Source: Tyto alba
Taxonomy: Eukaryota; Chordata; Aves; Strigiformes; Tytonidae
Length of the DNA stretch: 64,000 nt
Direction of reading: 5' to 3'
Assembly: GCF_018691265.1 (NCBI RefSeq)
Contig: NW_024881301.1
Coordinates: 11,173,752 to 11,237,751 of the forward strand
This document shows, piece by piece, positions 35,189 to 47,800 of the stretch. The first letter of the stretch is position 1, and each line of letters starts with the position of its first letter. The notes under the pieces were generated by a model. That model saw only the letters and a program-made list of their open reading frames with translations, was not told where the DNA came from and made no database searches. The translations under genes were made by a program, and so were the position numbers.

Positions 35189-36400
35189 GGTCTGGATCAG
35201 CCAAGAGGACCCCAGGGTGCTGCATGTTGGGACACTCTGCTCTGTCTTGATTCTTGACAGAATATTCAGTGTCTAAATCAGCACTTGTGCTTCTGTTCAA
35301 GGGAAGATTAACGTTATAGGAATGTGCCAATACACTGACTAGAGAGCTTTGCAAGGCTAATGATATCAAATACTGTGTACATCTTAAATCTCAGTCACCG
35401 CTAGCTTCCACATGCACTTCTCTGGCCCCCTGGGAAGCATCTCCTCTACTTTAGAGCCATAATGCTTGGCTCTCCTCTGATCCTGGGCTCTTCTGCACTG
35501 TATTAAAGAAATATTTCAAGTTCAGGACTGAGGATGGAAAGCTGAGCTACTGCTTTTCCACAGTTTTTACATGATTCATTGGCAGGGAGGCAGGAAGCTT
35601 GCTCATCCACAGCTAAATCCTTCTGCCTCATACTAATATAAACTGAAATTATATTGGGGGCTGGTATCACTGTGGGACCTATTTAATCTGCAAGGTATCA
35701 GACTAAGATGTACTTCATGTTATTCACTTACCTTGTGCAGCCTAGATCGGTCCATTTGAACAGATCATAATCTTGTCAGTGATAACCACAGCATAAATAT
35801 TCTTTTCAGACAAATGAGTAATGCAGCAAAAGAAATAAGCAGAGTGCTGCTAATATTAAATGCTAATCTGTGTTACAGATGAAGAATATCTTGTATACAT
35901 TAGCAATGTGAATCTTTACAACAAAAAATGTCAATTTAATAGTGCAAAGTCATCCAGAAGACCTGCATTACAAACACTTCCTGGCTCTTACAGCATGTAT
36001 TTGACAGCAGGATACAAAAAAATGTGATCCATAAATTTCATTTAAATGAGAAAACATTACAGTTTTGGTTTTGTGCCTTGATCTTGTTTAAGTGTCTGTT
36101 TATATATTTTCTAGCTTTTGAAATAAAATAGCTCACATTTATTAATGCAAGCTGCTAGTTGTCTTGCTGCCCCAAGAAAGGTAGACAACAAATGCCAGTG
36201 CTTTTCAGCTCTTGAAAACATTTAAATTTTCTCTGGGTTAAACACTGTTATTGGTGTATCTAATCCAAGTCTGTTACATGGAGCACAACCTCCATCTCTT
36301 CTCATGGCCACCCTGTCCCCATAAAGTGCTTTGCAAACCTGATCTTTACAAGCAGCTCGTACTGCAATGACCATGTACAATTCAGCTTCAGCCTTGCAGG

Positions 36401-36990
36401 TGCCCAAGCTTGTCCCCAGTCAGGCACCAAAGAGCCACTGGTGCTGCACATGTGGAGAGGGGCCAGGCAGGCTTTGCCAAGTGCCCTTTAGGAGTAGGGG
36501 GAGGCACAGACAAGCTGGGAAGGGGTGAGGGAGGAATCTGCAACAGTCTCTTCAACAGAACTCCACACAAGCGCTAAATGTCCAAAATATCTACTCTCTG
36601 TTGGTAACCCCAGCCATAGTCTGCCTTTAGGTACCAACTCAAGAAAATACTGCTTCTCCAGTGCAATAATTCCTATACATTTATCAGTAGGAGCCAGATT
36701 GCCCATAGCCTTAATCCAGTTTATAAAGGGCTGCATAAAATAACCCCTGTGCAAACCACTTGCACAGTCCCGGCAGAAGGGCTCACCAGAGGAGCCCAGA
36801 GATGTGCTGGGAGGTGTGCTCTCGGATCCTTCCAGAGGCCAGGGGAGGGGGGGAGACAAGCAGCATGTGGGCAGGGTTAATTTTCTGCTGTCTGTGCTAG
36901 GGGAAAGAGCCCATCACAACTTTTTAAGGGTTTCTTCAGGTGTTTGCTCTGTACAACGAGGGAGTGTTGGAGAAGTGATGTTTCAGATGT
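36401..36990. other. GC-richer block without recognised gene
   Basis: Contains GGGGAGG-type G-rich strings (about 36496-36530 and 36838-36855). A 123-codon minus frame (36488-36859) and a 72-codon plus frame overlap. No domain, signal peptide or splice arrangement is recognised. Confidence 0.3.
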
Positions 36991-39900
36991 GAATGTAGAA
37001 CTTAAGCCTTTGCTTGAAAATGGGATGTATAGGGTTTTATTTAAGGTTCTACCTAAAGGCACAGTCTATCCCTATTTGGTTTTCCTTTCATCCAAACCCC
37101 GAATGATTTTTCTCTTGAACCTCATTCTTTGTTCTTTTCAGAAATGCAATAAATGCTCTAACTTAATGCATTAAATATGAAAAGACTTACTGAAGGGGCC
37201 CAACTTATAAATTATTCAAAAAGCTGTATGCTGGAAAGCATCTATTTGAAAACATTTATTATTAATTTCACAGTTTAGATGAAGTTCCTATAGGGCAGTC
37301 ATTTATTAAATATTGAATTCTGTTAAGTGCACCAAATATGTTTATCTGTACGACATCACATATAAACAAATATCAGCAAAATACCAAAATGTTCCAAACA
37401 CTGATTTAGATAATAAATAGAAAGTGCTTATTTTTGCTAAGGTACCAAACATAACCAAAGAATTTAGTTGAGAGAGCAAACATTGTGTCACTAAAGCAAA
37501 GAGTGATTTCAGAGTTAGAACAACTAGCATTAAATTGAATACAGGAAAAAATTCTTGGGCAAAGTGTTATAAATATTAATTGAACTAAAATAAGTATGTT
37601 AATTAAGGACATGTCACCTTCAAAAGAAGAAAATTACTTTGCAGACGAAGATTTCATAATCTGAACCAAAACTACTACTGACTTATGGCAGTAATAGCAT
37701 CCTTCTGAAAGGTGTACTTGAAAGTGCTATGCCAAACACTGGTGAGTTAGCTCCTTTCTACCAGCCAGCTCTTCTTAGACTGAACTGATGGTAATTTACT
37801 CACACAGTTCACAAGTATCATTCTGTGATAGAGAACAGATAAATGATGATAAAGAATTAACATGATGATGACTTTTTTTTTCACCCATTTGGATCATTTC
37901 ATGTTACTCACTTGGGTGCTGAATTAAAAGAAGTAGCAGGTAATCCTCTTCCAAACATGAATGAGGTCAGACTGTATGGAGGTGCATGTAGACTGACAGG
38001 GGATCTTTGCCAACATAGTAAATGACTCCTGATTTCCTAAACTTAAAAAAAGGAGACTAATTTTTATTTTGTTATTGTAAAAAATTGTTATAATTAACAT
38101 CAACTAAATTAGCACAAAGATGAAACAAAAATACATGGTTGTACAAACCTGTGAATTATTTAGATGTTACTACTGTTGCTGGATCTATCTGAGGTGATCT
38201 GAATACTTATTATGACTTCCCTGCTTACCTAGTCATGCTGGTCATTCACTGTGATGACTATGTCTTTGAGCCAGAAAGGAAAGGGCAGATCCATAAAGGA
38301 GAAAATTCAAGAAAGTGTTTTCCTTCAATCAATTCCACATCTCCCAGGATGGACATTTTGGGACTCTGGATTTTTTTGCAGTTCCTATGGTCAAACTATT
38401 CAATAGCCAAGCAGTCTTCCCACAGGATTAAAAAATACCCAAATTTTTTCACAGCTTATTAAGCCTAAATTATATTAACTGTTAGCAGTTCTAAGCAAGT
38501 CTAAGTAAGCCTATTCTTACAACCAGAAATTATCTACACAGAGGAATTATCTAAAGCATCAACTGCACATTCAAAATAAATGTTCTCTAATGCTGACTGT
38601 AAATAGTGATTCAGCATCAGTGATGCTGGAAAGCTTTGGGAAATTTTAAAATAGCAAAGCCAGATCAAAACTTCACCGTGGTTCCATGATGAGAGGAGGC
38701 TGATATGAAACCTGCTGAGAACCCAGAGTTATCTTGTCACTTACTTGCAATCCTTCGGCAGTAAACAGGGCCAGAATAAGGTCTGCTTGCAAGAGATGAA
38801 GTGTTCTGGTAGTGAGGGAAATTCTAAATATATACATTTTTGTATATAATACAAAAAATATTGTATATAATACAAAAATTACTTGTGAACGGATTACTTG
38901 TGAAACCAGTGTCAGAGCTATTTTAAGACCTTCTACTCCATAATCATCCTGCAGTTCTGAACATTACTGTGTTTCTTGATATTGTTTTAAATTTTAATTT
39001 AACACCCTCTTTTGAGTCTGTGTTGACCATGTCTTTCATTTTTAAAGTGTTTTCTCCTTTCATTGTGCTGGGAGAATATAAATGTGATTAGATGTGGTGT
39101 CCTGAACGCTTCAGTGGACTAATCAGTTAGACAAGCCTAAAATAAAAAATATTTTATATACCGTAAAAAAATATACTTAATAATTTCATTTTAGCTTTTA
39201 TACTTAGTTAGCAGTAAATCTTAGTCATGAGGGGGAAAAATCAAATGTCGGAATATTCATGCTGAAATAATAGACTCCACTCTGATGTCATTTGCATTCA
39301 CAGGAATTAAAGATGCTTTATCTTGCTATCCCCCATTACAAGCCCAGATAATTCTGAAGAAATCTTTATGGATTTACAATAGCCTAAATGAAATAGAGAC
39401 TCTAACAGCTTACATTTCCGCTCAGCACTCATTGTCCACATACATATTTCATGACTGTAACTACTAGCTCATTGGCTACTTTGACATTTGCAATGAGCTA
39501 CTGCACTGTATATTTCTAACCTAAAACACTTTTCAGTCTTCTGTTGAAGACTTACTAAAGACAAGGCTGTTGGCTCTATAAACAAGTGCCAAATGACAAA
39601 AGAAAACCTGTGTGCTATACTCGAAGATATTCCTCTGATGTAAGGATATACTTTTAATGTGTGACTGTCATGTGAACAGCAGCAGCATATCTTTAGATGG
39701 TTGTCTATGTCAGTAAGGGCACACCTTCAGTTCTCAGTACCTCACCTCCTCACATCTTCTGGGGGAGAGTAATATTTACAATGTAAGGAGGGCCTAATCC
39801 AACAAAATGAGAGGCACCAAGAGGTATTGGTTTGTCTTAAGTGAAAAACTATTGCTAATAATCAAACAGCTTCCAGTATTAGGCGAGTGCTGGATTGAAC

Positions 39901-42900
39901 AACCCCACCCCATTCAAAGATCTGGCACTTACCTCACATTGGGTTCTTCAATACTGAACATGCACTGTTAAAAGTGATAGAGCACTGAGAGGACTGTAAA
40001 ATTGATCCAGCTGAGATGATAATACATCCTTTTCCTATTCACAGAATGTTTTTTAGATTCAGCTAAAACTAACTTTTGATGCTTGTGTGTAAAGCAGGAT
40101 GAAGTGATGGTCCAGAGAATTAGAAGCTGTAAAATGCAGGAAACTACAAAAGATAGAAGTTTGGTTTAAGAAGTTTAAATCCCATGGGTAGATTTTGCTA
40201 TTCATGGTTAACATTTGCTAATTGAGATGTCAGCAGATTTGCTAAAGAAACTGTCCAGCTGTGAAATCCATCATTAGCAGAATGCTGGAACAAAATCATT
40301 TTCAAGAGCCTCTAGCTGATGTGGCATTCACCTGGCTCAGGCACCCAGAGGAAATGCTGGCAATGGGAGCAATTCCTTTCTTGAAAACGCTTCCAGTGTT
40401 TTACTTCCCTCATCTTCATGCTTTAGTGATCAAATTACATCCTTAGTATTATTTCAATTTTTTAAGGACAATGCATTTTCAGTGACTTAGGTTTTGAAAA
40501 ATATTTACTAGGTTTTACAGACAATTATATTTTTAAATGGTCCTTATTTTTTGTAAGCAATATCTCACTCAAATCTGGAAGAAGTTTGTCCTTTCCTCTC
40601 TATTGTCTCTACAGGAAAGATTTCTGAGAGAACACCAAATAAGCAAGTTGGAGAGGATGAACCATGGATGTGTTTCAGAATTTACCTATTTGGAACAAGA
40701 AAACAGAGATGAGATTGTGGCTCCATAGAGCTGCAAAAACTGTGCTTGGCAAAGAACTGTCTGAGGTAGGCTAACAAAAATAAACCAGGAAGTGGGATGT
40801 GAGAGGAAGAGCAGATGCAGGATGGATGCTTACCTAGAAACACGAAGAAAATGCACTAGCCTTCAGTCCTCCCCAACATGATGAGAAAGCAGGATGGTGA
40901 CATTATTTTCCATGCTCAGTTCTTCTATTTAGGTGATGAGGTTGAAGGGCTGGGTAACCTTATGGCATTTGCTGTGGTAACTTAATGATCTTTACAATAA
41001 TTGTAGTTGACTTTGCACTGCAAGATGGTGAAAATGTACTCATACATAAATGCCTGGCTGTATCCTGACTATGAAAGTGTTTGTGCGCTTTTTGAGGGGA
41101 GACTTTCTGCACGATTCCTCAGGGTTCTGCTTTTCTCTTCCTACACTGATGCTGGAAAACTCATCCCACTGCCTTGGTGGAAGAGAAATCGAAGGGAATC
41201 ATTACAGTTGTGATGAGCATATGACACATTTTGCAAAAGCAAAGCAAGTCTGTGAAAAAGGAAGTAAGCTACCACAGACCAGACAAAGGTGAGCACACTG
41301 CAGCTCTGAAGGGCTCTGCAAACACTCAGATCCGGTTGAAGGCAAAGGTGCCATTCAGGGTGAGAGCACACCTCTGCTTCAGCGCAACCTTCTGCCCGTG
41401 TGGAGGAATTGTCCGGCTGCCTTATGGGAGCTTCACGGGGACTAAAGGACCCCTGGTTACTTGGCCAAGCCAGATGTTTGAAGTGTATGTGGTTAACTTA
41501 AAGGTAACATATCCATATCACTGTTTTCCATTTGACAGTTTGCAAGAGTCTTAAAAGCTTAACTAGTAAGGAAGAAAAAGGGGGTCTCAGTCACAAAGTA
41601 AGGTTTAGACGGGGTTTGGGAGAATTCTGGATTCAAAACTTGGTTTTGTCACAGGCTTCTTTGTAACTTATGGGCGGTTTTTGTAATGTGCCATTTCAGT
41701 TTCTCAAGGATTGCTCCACAGGTGTATTAGATGATCCTAAACCTTTTACAAGTATTAAACATATCTGGCCCTATGAGATTATTAAAGGAATACCTGTACT
41801 GAGGTTTGTGAAACACCTATACATGAGGAATGGGTTTTAATAGTTTACTCATATTATCTTTTGATCAATCCAAGCGGTTCCTTTATTTTTTTTTTTCCCT
41901 TGGTTTAAGATGTTTTGGGATTCCTGTTAAGTCAATATTCCCTATTGCAAGTGGAGTACTCCATTAGAGTGTGGAATGACAGCAATCAGGGAACGGTTGT
42001 TTCCTAATGTTTACATTTTAAAATGGAAGCTCAGCTGAAATTATTAAACCCATCCCAAAAGGAGAAAGCATCTCATTCACTGTGCTTCTCATTCATCAGT
42101 AACTCTCATCTACCACTTCTTTCTTCTGCAAAGAAACTTTGTGGAAAGCAAGCTATGGAAATGAAAGATAATTATCATTTTTGATTAAGTTTATAAGCAA
42201 TTATGCTTGAAAACTTGCTTTCTCTTTTTTTGCATGCTATATGCACACCACTGTAAAATAAAATAAAATATGGTGTGCCTATGTTTCTACAGAAGTATTC
42301 CTTTCAGAAGTGTCTAAGGCCAATTAGCTATGTCTCTGCCTGCAGCAAGAATATCAACACATACTGTAAATCTTCCTGGCTCTCTCATTTGCTTTGGCTG
42401 TTTAAATTGCTTTGAGGCAGTGAGTAGCTAAAAGAAAATGTGTTATCATATTCTGTATGCTTCTGTAATTATGATGCTTTTCTAAATGAAAAAGATTATA
42501 CTTTCCCACTTTCTTGCTCTGTCCCTCTCTCAACAATTGCTTATTCTGAGAGAGACAATTACTCGACGGTAAAACCACACAGCATTTTGCACTATGGGAG
42601 CTAAAAAAACACCAAGAAAAAAATCATAGTACTGTCTTAGGGTCACAGAAACTCAGGATTAAATACATGATATCATGGGCAAGTACAGCCTGCTCTTGAG
42701 AAGGCTAGCCCCAAGAGCTGTGTGTGGTGAGCACCCTGCATTGTCTGCACCCCAGGAGCTGGCCCTGAAGGGGATGCATGTGTCAGTGATGCTGTAGCAA
42801 GTAAGTCCTAGTTACTGCCAGGTTAACATTCACCAGTGCAGTTAGAAAACATATGGGATATGGAGCTTGAGGTGTCCACATTTATTCTCAGGATGCTGCT

Positions 42901-43743
42901 GGATATTTGATATTTGACACAATGAATTTAGATCTTATCTATTCCATCCACTTCTTGTCTCTAATATATTTTGATTTTCATTTATAGTTTCCATCAATAC
43001 TGTGATTGCTCCACATACTCTTATGAGGACAAGCAGTTTTTTCCCCCAGAATAGCAATTACATATTTCAAGATCTTTACTGCAAATTTAAAACTTTCTTG
43101 CTTGTATTGAATACTTCCAACTAAAGCTGAATGCAAACAGTACCTCACACATGGACCCTATATGAGGAAAACAACATAAAAAAGAAAAAAATGCAATCTA
43201 CAGCCCTGATGAAAGATGGTTGTTAGGAAGCTGTGTTAGGGATGGGGGCCAAAGAAATCACTCTCGCCACACACAGTAGTTCTCTACAAGACACTTCTAG
43301 GTGAGGTAGAAGTTGGGGAAGAGGAGAAAAATGCAAGTTGTGAGGCTTCTGTAGCACTGTTCACAGCCTGTCCTCAGCTCTATCCCTCCACTGGATGCTA
43401 CTACATTGGGGATACTGCTTCATGGCCGAGTGGCTCTCTAGCCCTGTGGGCAAAGGTGGGCAAGGGCAAGCTCCCAGGTCTTCTGCACCAGGGCTGTCAT
43501 CTTCCCTTTCACAAGCACTGACAAAGTAACTTGCTGTCAAACCCAGTGTTTATCTATATGTTGAGATTAACTCTAGCCATCAGATTCTGAGTGTCTGCTA
43601 AAGATGAATTTAGCGTGAAGGTCTGTGAGTGAACAAATACAGTATGATGACTGCAGAGACAGATCCCAGCACTGTTTCAGATTAGAGGCCAACTCAGACT
43701 CCACTCTCCAGACTAAGTGTCTTGTTGAAGAAGTAGACTTTTC
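36991..43743. other. Unique AT-rich DNA, no gene seen
   Basis: No recognised gene. Short tandem duplications near 38840-38904 are listed separately. The stretch 41930-42060 mixes CCATTAG and GTGGAATG strings in a way that resembles conserved non-coding DNA, which I cannot test. Frames up to 107 codons (41231-41554 plus) are unrecognised. Confidence 0.6.
38840..38904. repeat. Two adjacent local tandem duplications
   Basis: TTGTATATAATACAAAAA occurs at 38840-38857 and 38861-38878 (period 21). ATTACTTGTGAA occurs at 38878-38889 and 38893-38904 (period 15). Each first unit is itself partly palindromic or AT-rich. Confidence 0.85.
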
Positions 43744-43876
43744 AATATTGTCCTGGATTGAGTGAGTAGTGGGGTGTTTTTGGTGGCAGGGGAGGGGGCT
43801 ATAGGGGCAGCCCCCTGTGAGAAGCTTCTCAAAACTCCCCCAGCTCCGTCAGCTCCACTTCTGTTTGGAAACTGAG

Positions 43877-43911
43877 CCAATCAGCTGCGCCTCTGTGATA
43901 ACGTATTTAAG
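43877..43911 (+). promoter_or_regulatory. LTR 2 core promoter (CCAAT, TATA-like)
   Basis: CCAATCAG at 43877 is followed about 23 bp on by TATTTAAG at 43904. The spacing is compact and the sequence well preserved, more so than in LTR 1. Confidence 0.55.
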
Positions 43912-44598
43912 AAGGGACGTGGTAAGGAGCAGTGGGACTTGTGAGGAGGAGTTGCTGCAGCTGCATGAACACCAAGGTCAGTGGAGGGACGGAGGAAGAA
44001 AGGAGGGGGGAGGTGTGCCGGAGCAGAGACCCCCCTGTATCCTGTGGTGAGACGGCAGGGCGGCCCCCCCTGCCACCCATGAAGATCTATGGTGGAGCAG
44101 ACATTGATTTATGGCCTGTGTTTTCTGCCTGGATGATGAAGGTGCTGTGCCTGAAGAAGGCCAGGGTCTTATGAGAAAAGGTAAACCTGCTGCTGTAATT
44201 CAGCACTGGGAGGATTGCAGCATGCGGGGGAGTCCCACGCCAGAGCAGCTCGGGAAGGGCTGCAGCCGTGGGAGGGAATCCAGTCGGAGAAAGTTAGTGG
44301 CCCCTGACAGAGCACTGTGGGGAACACTGTGGCCCATGGGAGGAACTCGTGTTGGAGAAAATTTGTGGAGGACTGTCTCCTGTGAGAGGGGGACCATGCT
44401 GGAGCAGGGGGAACAAGTTCCAGAAGCTCCCCCCACCGAAGATGGCATAAGCGGCAGCACTGACTGCTCCCCTCATTCCCTGCCCCTGCACCGCTGGGGG
44501 GAGGAGGTAGAGATATCGGGAGCAGAACTGAGCCCGGGAAGAAGGGAGGGGTGGGGGGAAGGTGTTCTCAAGATGTGGCAATGCTTCTCACTGTCCTA

Positions 44599-44643
44599 CT
44601 CTGTTACGTGTTACTCTGTTACGTGTTCCTCTGTTACGAGTCT
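44599..44643 (+). repeat. 15-bp x 3 tandem repeat beside the LTR 2 poly(A) signal
   Basis: CTCTGTTACGTGTTA, CTCTGTTACGTGTTC and CTCTGTTACGAGTCT run head to tail and end two bases before AATAAA. Confidence 0.9.
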
Positions 44644-44645
44644 GT

Positions 44646-44651
44646 AATAAA
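44646..44651 (+). terminator. AATAAA polyadenylation signal of LTR 2
   Basis: A canonical hexamer in the 3' third of the LTR, followed by T- and G/T-rich sequence as expected of a cleavage site. Confidence 0.65.
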
Positions 44652-44846
44652 TGTATGTTCCTCTTTTCCTTCCTCTAATGAGTCTGCCTTTTGCTTGTGC
44701 CCATAAAGAGGGATTTTTTTCCCCATCCCAGTCCTATCTCAAACCCCAAGCCTGGCTCTCTGTCCCTTCTTATTGCTGGAAAAGAAAGGCGAGAGAGTGG
44801 CTGCATGGTGGTTGGCTGCAGAACAGGCCCAAACCACGACAAACAT

Positions 44847-47800
44847 CAGTTTGTCCAATTATGGAATCAGGTGATCTGTCAACATGCTTGAGAGCTGAAT
44901 CAAGTTATGTCAGGACAATCATGTCTGATGAAACAAATGAATAATTGATTATGGACTTAAAGGGAATATGAAATCAAAAAGTCAGTTGTAGTTTGTCATT
45001 GACACATTTATAGACTTTCACTTCTCCTAAATTACTAAGTATGAGCACTTTTGAGTTAAGTAAAAAAAAAAGACAAGAGGAAACTATGTATATTTCATCA
45101 TTCTTTACAATAACCAGGATTTTTAATTACAGAAAACACTCATCAAGTATGAGCAATCAAATGTAGACAATCTACAGCACAACAAAATAGAATGAGTAAT
45201 CTGAAGCCTTTCCAGACTAATAAAAATAACTAATCTATGAATCAAAGGATAATTGAATATTCTCCAGTATCTTCCCTGCTTTCAACTACTTAATCCAAGT
45301 ACCTTCTTCAAATGAGAAAATCTATCTTAGCTGAAAAAAGCTTATGTTTATTAACACAAAAATCAGAGCACAAAAGCAACTGCTAGACAGGAATTTGCAT
45401 AACTAAAAACTATGGGTGTTTCATAATTTTCTTTGCTGGAAAATCAACTTTTTATTTGCTTTTATCTTTTTTTCCCTTGACATTTTTCCTTTTCATTGCA
45501 ATCCCCCAAAATTTAACACAGCTCATTGGGGACAGCTGCCTGGTCTCAGCCCATACTACTCTACTCTCAAGTATTTAATTGGCCTCAGAAGAGCAATTAG
45601 TTATATGTACTGCATTTTTATCTATACATTTTTCTGAAAACTATGTAATTGATGCGATATACAAAATATACAATTTCATGTGAAGTATCTGTAAAACAAG
45701 ATACTGACAAACCTCTCATGTTTAAGAAAACAATTATTTCTGATGAATCCAAGGCGTATGTACAAATTTATAAACCAAGAGATGTCTGATTTTATGCATT
45801 ATTACCTTCAAATGAGTAAACATAACAATTAGAACAAGTAATTTTAAATATGTATCTGCTGAATGTTTTACTGTAAGAAATAACCTTTTCATTATCTTGA
45901 AATAATATTAGCTCCAGTCATAGGGATACCATTTTGTGAAATATATGTATAAACTTACATAGTCATCATAAAATGTATTTCTCAAAAGCATATCATTTTA
46001 GGGAACATAATTCATTTTAGTCCTAGTGTTTCACACAAAATTGACATGACTGCACTTTTGTTTTTGAAAACCCTGGAAATATAGTTATAAAAATTATAAT
46101 GTGAAAAAAAAATATGTATGCCATAGCTCTTACATAATTTTCAGCTTGGATTATGAATAATAGCTCCTATATTTTAGATTTTTTTTTTTTAATTGGGATA
46201 AATGTTCAGATTACATAAAACAAATCACCTCAAAATAGCTAAACATTCAAATAATCTAATCCACAAGCAACTGTTCTGGACCACATCTAAGCCTTGTGAC
46301 CTGTTTGTGTGAATCATAGTATTGATCATATTTCTCGCCCACACTTCTCTTTCTTTTCCTCCCTTTAAATGGTAAATATTTTATACCCTTTTAGTTTCTA
46401 AGTGAATATTTTGTTGCAGATGACTGACAGTGTACTAGTATGTGTGTTTATCTGCTTTCCATTACTTTCACTTCTGTTACTTTTCTGTTATAAAGTGTGT
46501 TTGGTGTCATTCACAAAATCAGTTTAATCCATTTGATTATAGATACTTACTGCATAAATAGATATTTACTGTAGCACAAATAGTATTACTGGCATTGTAA
46601 ACTAAAGGTTAAAAATGATCAAACTTAATTTTCAAATTAAGACTTTAAAATCTTTAATATTTTCCAAAACCAGTAATGATTTGAGCACCTAATCTGAGTT
46701 TTTGCTAAATCTTTTTCATTTAAGAAGGGAATAATTCCATAACACGGTGTTTGCAAGGGCACAAATGGTGGTGTGATACAACCTCTCTGCAGGGTAGCAA
46801 GAGGTTTTCCATCCTCTCCATACACCAACCTGAAGGATGAGCAGCAAATAATGGGCAGCTATTGATGTTACACTTTTGAAGAACACAATGCATTTAAAAT
46901 AGTGAAGGTGAAGCCTTTCTGTGCCGAAATCGATAGCAGCTTGAAGGGAATCAGAATATCTGATGGAACAAAGAGAAACATTCCATATGAACAATAGAAT
47001 AGTCCTCAGTAAAGCTAACCACTGAAAGCAAACTGAGAGAGTGATTTAATATTAAAAACAAGTCTATTTAGATTTTTTTTTTTTAAGAAATAATTATACA
47101 TTTTCTACATAACTGTCCTGTAAATAGCAAAAAGTTTAAAATCTCCTCTAGGATTTAGTACAGATGCACACAGCCAGTGTATGGTTGCAAATTTCAGGCT
47201 ACTGCTTCAGCCTATTTATTCTGCTCTCAGCTAAAGGAAGGGAATGGTGCCTGTGACAAATTGGCTGCGTTTCTGGATTTCTGTGCCCACAGGGACAGGT
47301 GAGAGTGGGAGGTGTCTACAGCAAAATCAGAAACGTTTATTTTTTTTTCTGGGAATTGAGAGTGAGTTCCAAAAGACTGCAATTTAAACTGGGTTTCAGC
47401 CCTTGTAGTCCTCAGAATTCCCTCAATCTAAATTGAAAGTGGCACACTGAATCCATCACAAAATGCTATTGTACTGTGGGTGGAAAAAAGTTGTTTGGAA
47501 AGCACTGATGTGAATAGCTTCTAATAACCCATTGCAAATCATCAATAATCTAATTTAAACTGACTGCAGCTGTATTTATTACCGACACTTTAAAGAAATC
47601 ATAGCTTATTCATTGTTTTAAACTTTTCTTCACATTATATTAGTGACAAACCTGTGCTCTTATCTCTGACTGGAATTTAAATAGGTAGTGGGCTTTGTGT
47701 GCCTCAATGCTTCTCTAATTCTCCTTTTTCCTTTTAACACAGTCCTACTTTCACAGGTGTTCAGAAAAAAATTGAAAAGCTAAGTCTCTGCATTATACAA

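Larger units (their letters stand above)
33701..36400. other. Unique AT-rich DNA, no gene seen
   Basis: A 146-codon minus frame (33802-34242) has no recognised motif and is opposed by a 64-codon plus frame. The C9A19 tract (34318-34345) and the (ACAGAAA)3 repeat (35168-35188) are listed separately. Confidence 0.6.
43749..44841 (+). mobile_element. Solo LTR 2, ERVL-type endogenous retrovirus (avian)
   Basis: A solo LTR starting TGTCCTGGATTG and ending CCACGACA, flanked by a 5-bp duplication with one mismatch (AATAT at 43744-43748, AACAT at 44842-44846). CCAAT (43877-43881) and TATTTAAG (43904-43911) form the promoter; AATAAA (44646-44651) is the polyadenylation signal, so orientation is plus. 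Family strings shared with LTR 1 include TATTTAAGAAGGG, ACACCAAGGTCAGTG, TGCTGGAGCAGGGG and GGGGAAGGTGTT. The first eight bases (TGTCCTGG) and the terminal GGTGGTTGGCTGC...AACCAC match LTR 3. The 178-codon frame inside (44111-44647) is a by-product of the G-rich sequence, not a gene. No gag, pol or env sequence adjoins it. Confidence 0.9.

Noticed and set aside
36488..36859. 123-codon minus frame in a GC-richer block
   Set aside because: Explained by local composition; no domain recognised.
44111..44647. 178-codon plus frame as a gene
   Set aside because: Entirely inside LTR 2, ending in the 15-bp triplicate; no recognisable domain.
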